DNA of 64,000 nt from Syngnathus acus. Taxonomy: Eukaryota; Chordata; Actinopteri; Syngnathiformes; Syngnathidae. The position numbers and the translations under genes are program-made. Within the stretch, counting starts at the first letter, position 1. The number at the start of each line of letters is the position of its first letter. The stretch covers positions 5,912,501 through 5,976,500 of the forward strand of contig NC_051101.1 of NCBI RefSeq assembly GCF_901709675.1, read 5' to 3'. Below are positions 42,701-48,700 of this stretch, one piece after another. The notes beneath the pieces were generated by a model, which did not search any database, was not told the DNA's origin, and saw nothing but the letters and a program-made list of their open reading frames with translations.

Positions 42701-45700
42701 GGGTCAGGATTTCAACCTAGGGGTAAATGTTTTAAATCTTCTGTTGTGTTTTCAAAGCATTTTCTTTGGCCAGAAAAGCATATGGTGGAGGAAATCCATT
42801 TTGGGCTCAATGGTATGATGTCCACGTTTACGACATAACTAAGTTGAGACATACCGTACTTTCACATAGTGATAGTTGTAACTGTGATATTAGTAAGCAT
42901 AATAACTACTTGTTGAAAATGTGAACTTTGTGGTCATAGTGCTCTTGTGAGTCTGAGAAGGCACCAGGGATTATCGTGCCTGACCATTTATTGTTTGTGG
43001 ATGAGGAGAAGGATTTTAAATAGGTTTCTGAACGTCTAAGGATGCCAGTGTTGTTGAGGTATCACTGGAGAAAAACGTTTTGTCCTCAATCCAGTCTGCA
43101 GCATTATTCTTTGTTCTTAGTTTTTGTTTTCGCACCACGTGTAGTGATGCCCATTGGCAGCAGTGAGCTAACCGGGTCGAGTGAGACGAATTGTGTTTAA
43201 TCCACCTTTTCTAGGTCCGTCTCCATGTGGAGCAAGCAGAGCTATCCCTAAACAGGGCTGCTGGGTCACCCAGGGCCCTGCCGGACGATGCTGGTGTGAT
43301 GATGACATAGTTGCATAAAGGCCCATTTCCAGCAACCATCCCTCCAGTGTTCTAATGGTCCATTTTGTTTTCTAATTGTGTTAGAAGGCTAATGCATGAT
43401 TAGAAACCCCTGAAAATCTTTGTGCAATTATGTTATCTTGGAAAACACTAAATTGTCCGGGTAACCCCAAACTTTTAAACGTGTAATTTATGCTCCAATT
43501 ACATTCATACAAACAGTGCAAAGCGGATCAATAGAGTGGTTTAGTTTTTGGCAACACATTTAAACTAGACCGAGTTTTCATTTGTCATTTATTTGTTTGC
43601 AACCCATCAAAGGAAAATTCCATTCACGTTAATCATATATATATTTCTTTCATACCATACAGAGAAGCAGACCAAACACATGCAGACTTTCAGGAAGAGC
43701 TGTCAAGGTAATGCCATGCACAAGCAGTACTGTCCACTCGAACTTTGAGAGAGAGCGGGGCCTTGTTTTACATTAAGTCATTTTTAGATTGACCAACACA
43801 GAAGAGGATAAAATTAAAAAATTAAAAATACCACTCACCATTACGCTGAATGTAGTTGTAAATTCTTAACAATATTTATAATATCAACAAGTTAGTATTT
43901 ATACTAACAAATGTTGGATATTATTGTGGAATTAAATCAAGGCCTAGTGCAATGCACTTGAACCAGGCTATACCCTGACTACCAGGCCACTGTGCTTATG
44001 TTGAGACTAATGAACTTCCAATTTTATATTTTTAGACTCTTAGCCACAGACAAAAAAAAGACTTCCTCTATTTTCTTCCAAAAGCTGTCAGTCAGTGAGG
44101 AAGCTTGATGAGACATGACCTAAAGAAAATGGTAAAATCAGGTTTAGTATAATCCTGCTACATACAATAGTTTATTTTTTAATACGGTAATCTGACATTA
44201 TTTATCCCTCTAGAAGTGCAATGATTTATTGAAAGTATTGGATTAATCAATAAATATTTTGATCATCATTTAAATGTTTATAAACCTTATTTCATTCAGA
44301 ATTGTCAAAATCTGCGAAACTCTCGACAGTAACCATCCTCTGATTGGCATAGTCCTCCATGAGAGCATGGTTGAATGAATGAATGAATTAATTAATTAAT
44401 TAATTAATTAATGAATTAATGAACCATACTCGATGTAAAGTTGCTGCTCAAACTTGAATAACTAATTTAGCGTTATTCTGTCAATGAAGGTTATTTTATT
44501 TTGCAGTGCCATATGTCAGCGATATAATGTAAAGGAGGGGCTGTATGAATGTCGGTAATTAGTACAAGTCATGTTTTAACTGCAAGTCTCTGTTTAAGCG
44601 CACGTTTGTGCGTGTCTGGCTGATATCACGACAGTGTGTTGTGTTTAAAGTGTCCAGGTCCAGACTTGCTTTGTGACGCTCAGGCTAGTCTCCGGCCTCA
44701 TCAATCACGATGAGGGCCCCTCTGCACTTCTGGGATATTGCGCTCTTCTTCGGTTGTGGTAGAACAGACGGCATTTTTCAGATTCCCATCATCTGAGGTG
44801 TTTATGATTTCCTGTTATGTTGTCGCTGTCCTTTTGGTCGTGACTGGGACCACGTCACAGTCTATGCTTTAATGGTAGTCTCTAGTCATCATGCTTTGGT
44901 GTAACCTAAGATTTTTTTGTGGGTGGGAAGCAAATAAGGACTTTTTCCTTTGAACAGTAGATGAAAATCTTAAACCCAAATTAAAGAAAAATAATCTAAT
45001 TTATATATGAGGTTTCAGCAACACATCAATTAACATTCTGCCTCTGTTAGAAATGATCTGGTGATTAGCGTTCGAAACGCTTTAAAAACAACACTACAAT
45101 ATTAGGCAAAGGAATTGTTTACTGTAGCCCTTAATGAGGACATTACATCTCTTCGCACTTCATATTTGCAGCAGTTCTAATTAACTCGTAAATCATTAAC
45201 ACGTGTCACGTTCAGTACGTGTTCTACTGGAACGTTTGTGAAGCTCATTTCTTCTTCTGCCCAGGTACAGTATGTGGGTGGGTACAAATATACTTCACAA
45301 GTGTAAAAGTTAAAACATCACGTGCTGAATGTTTTGCTTAAGCATTGCCATCTACAGTTGCCACGTGTCCTTTGACGCATTTGGCAGAGGAGAGTGAGAC
45401 AGATGGGAGACTAATTGTTGTATCTTTCTTGCTTGACTTGGATCATGACTTTGTTCTCACGTGTTGGAACCGCATATTGCCCCTATTTCTTTCATTGCCT
45501 AATTTCAGTGACTATTGTAATTTCATTAAATTCTGACCTAATATACTTCTTAATTAAATACATAAACCTCAGTCATCAGAAGGAGAAACTCAGAGCAAAC
45601 TTATATAAAACAATGTAAAAGTTTAAAGGTCCAGAACTTGACAGGAATTGGCAGGTCCATTTAAATTAAACACAATAACAAAAACTCTCGTCACAGGTTT

Positions 45701-48700
45701 AAAACCCACCATAGCCAATAGTTTTGGGACAGTGAGCCCAATTTCTAGTTGGCCAATTTCTGGAGACTGAAAACATTTGATTGACATCAAGTGATCAATA
45801 GTGCAGCTTTCTATTTGCATTTCTATTTGTATTTCTATTTGAATTGATTTCACAACTTTGAAGTTAGCACCATTTGTTTTGACCTACCCGTTTATCCACG
45901 TGAGCAAAAGTGTTAGAATGTGACGTAATAGTTTGTTGTTGTCGAGGTGTTCCCTATTTCATTGATCATCTAAATATTTTGTTATTTAATTTCTATGTGA
46001 TTTGAGCTTCGCCTAAGAAAAGAGGAAATAATACTCAAGGCCAATACAAGCCACATGGAATTTTGTGAAAAAATAAAGCACCGATCAAGGAAAACAACAT
46101 CCACTGACAAGAAAATCATGCTGGACTCTGAAAGACCCTAAAACAGCTGCTATTGATACAAGCAATCAAAATCAGGGCATAAACCAAAGTACCAGAGTTT
46201 GCTTTGTGGCAGTCGATGAGGTGATGAATAACCATCAACAAAGTGATGGCAAAGCTAAATTTGAGAGAAACCAAGAGCTGCTCATGATCCCAAACAAGCT
46301 CATCGGTGAAAGATGTGAGATTAACTGTTTCCAACCACCAAAGAAACCTAAGGACCAACCGACGTATTGAGCTAGGAAGCAAGTGGATAGGCCTTCACAA
46401 GAAAAGTGCAAGAAATGAAGCCATTAAATATGACCCAATTACTGTTCGTAAAATGTTCTGTTTTGTCCAACTTGCCGCAGATGTGAAAGTGTCGCATTAC
46501 TGTTGGCTGTGCTGACCTAGATGAAACCTTAAGTGGTACACTTGTGGAAATAGGTTGCTGCATCTCAGTGTGGACAACTTTTGCACCAGTGCTCATGCTA
46601 CAAGAAGCTATGTGTTATTGTGCCATATTTTCAAAGGTGTTTTGCATTTTCATATGCAGCACCGCATTGCAGTTGCAGTGAGCATGTGATTTGCTCACGT
46701 GTGATTGTGGCCATTTAGCAAGTGCTTGATAGTTTGGCATGTACCATTGAGCAAGATATTGAAGCATTTGTCCTTGGGGTGTCAGCCAGTTAATTTACAT
46801 GCAGTCCTTCCATTGTATAAATGCAAAAGTTAAGGCTTTTTTGGAGGGAGGGGTCAAGATGTATGAATCCAGACCAGTGTGATGAACAGACCACAAGGGA
46901 AGTATATTCACACTAATGTAAACAGAGAATGAAAGAGTTTTTTTTTTTGTGGGATTGTGGTTTACAATCAATGAAGAGAAACTGAAGAGCCTTTTGATGA
47001 ATGGAAAATGACGTTTTTAGGTTGAACATGTGAATGTGATCATCTCTTTTTCAATTCCTCCCAAGTCAACACAGCTGTGTTATGGTAGAAATGGTAGGGA
47101 GGACAATAAAAGGAGCCTGACCTGGCACGTGCAGTTGGAGTAGCTGCTACGTGGCTGAAGCCGACTCACGTAGCAAAGCAGCAAGCTGGCAGACGGAATG
47201 ACAGCTTGTTTTCACTGGCCTCTGTGGATAGCATGGGGATCTGAGGGGATTGTGATACCGGGGATGGAAAATGAATATGAATGAAAATACCAATTATGAA
47301 TAATGCAAAGAGCAAAAAAGGTGAGCAGAGGGAAATAATTCGTCAATGAAGAAAGCAAGGTTTTATATTGGGGGGGGGGCACTGAGAAGGGAGGTATCTC
47401 CATATCTCTGGGTAGAGCTTCTTTGCCCATACTGTCATCTGAGGTTTAAGAAGGCTGGCCCTCTGATTGGTGGAGCGAGAATCAGCTCCCTTCCCTCCCC
47501 CTAGAAAAAAGAGGTGCTACAGGCAGCTTCAGGCACAGTCGAAGTCGCAGCTACTGAGGCAACATCCACATCTCTCTAGACAGACTAGCAAACGGCCAAG
47601 ATTTGTTAGCCTAATTCAATTTTGAAGCGTGACCTATTGATCAATCCAATCACCGCATTGAGGACGAGTGCAAGTCACTATGGGTAGACAGGGGCACGAG
47701 TCCTCTGCTTCAGCTGCTGGGATGCGTATCCAACGCTCTCAGAGTAAGATAAGCTTGTCTGCATCGTTTGAAGCGTTGGCAGTCTACTTCCCCTGCATGA
47801 ACTCCTTTGATGAAGACGATGGAGGTAAGACGACACTGAGGGATGCTGTGCTTTAGGAAGAGAAGCATGTGGGATTAATCGATTGTGCTTCAATTAACGT
47901 TGTGCCTCGGTTGTGCCAACATGCAATTCTGTTTGTCAACCAGGTTGTCAATCTGTCGTGAAATACTCAGCTAAAAAATTTAGTACATGTGATGAGTGAT
48001 TGCTTTAATTTTACTGTGTTGTAGAGATCCTACCAGAATATGTTGAATTTATACTTTTCACAGTTGAAGTATTTATAATGAAGAACACACACACACAGGA
48101 AAAAATTAATTCAGCAATATGTCTATGGCTATTTCATCCACGTTACACATTGTCAAATCCGGTAAATTTCGAATTCCCTTGTCAATCATGTACAGAACTT
48201 ATAAAAATGTCGGCTCCATTCTCCCTTTTAAAGTGTGCAGCGGAAAACAATGCAAAATGAAGTATATCTATTTTAACACACCCAGCAAGGAGGCTAAACT
48301 AATTCATTTTGAAAAAAGCTGTAGCGACGTCTTGCTGTGTCATCAAACTGCAGGTTTATCAAACAACAGTATTTATAAAGACAGTATATGTGTATGCTGG
48401 GAAACCAAAAAGCATTCAGCTTTCAGAACTTTCTAACGAAAGCTTTGTTATATTAGCTTCAATCTATATCCAGTGTTGCTGTTTACCATGTTTTACTTGT
48501 CTCGTACACAAAAAAAATTACAAGCAATATAATTCCTACCTATTACTGGGACCCTTTTCAAGCATGTATCGAAAAATATATTTTTTATATGACCTTTATA
48601 TTTTGGCTCTGGTAGTTAGCCTACTTGTGCTTTGTTAATATTCACATATTTATGTCACAGGGGACTTCTGGACACTATGCTTTGTTGTCTAATTTATTTT

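Noticed and set aside
46020-46515. Purine-rich stretch with a 69-codon frame, looked like a transposase remnant
   Set aside because: No DDE, helix-turn-helix or family motif could be placed, and no terminal inverted repeats were found.
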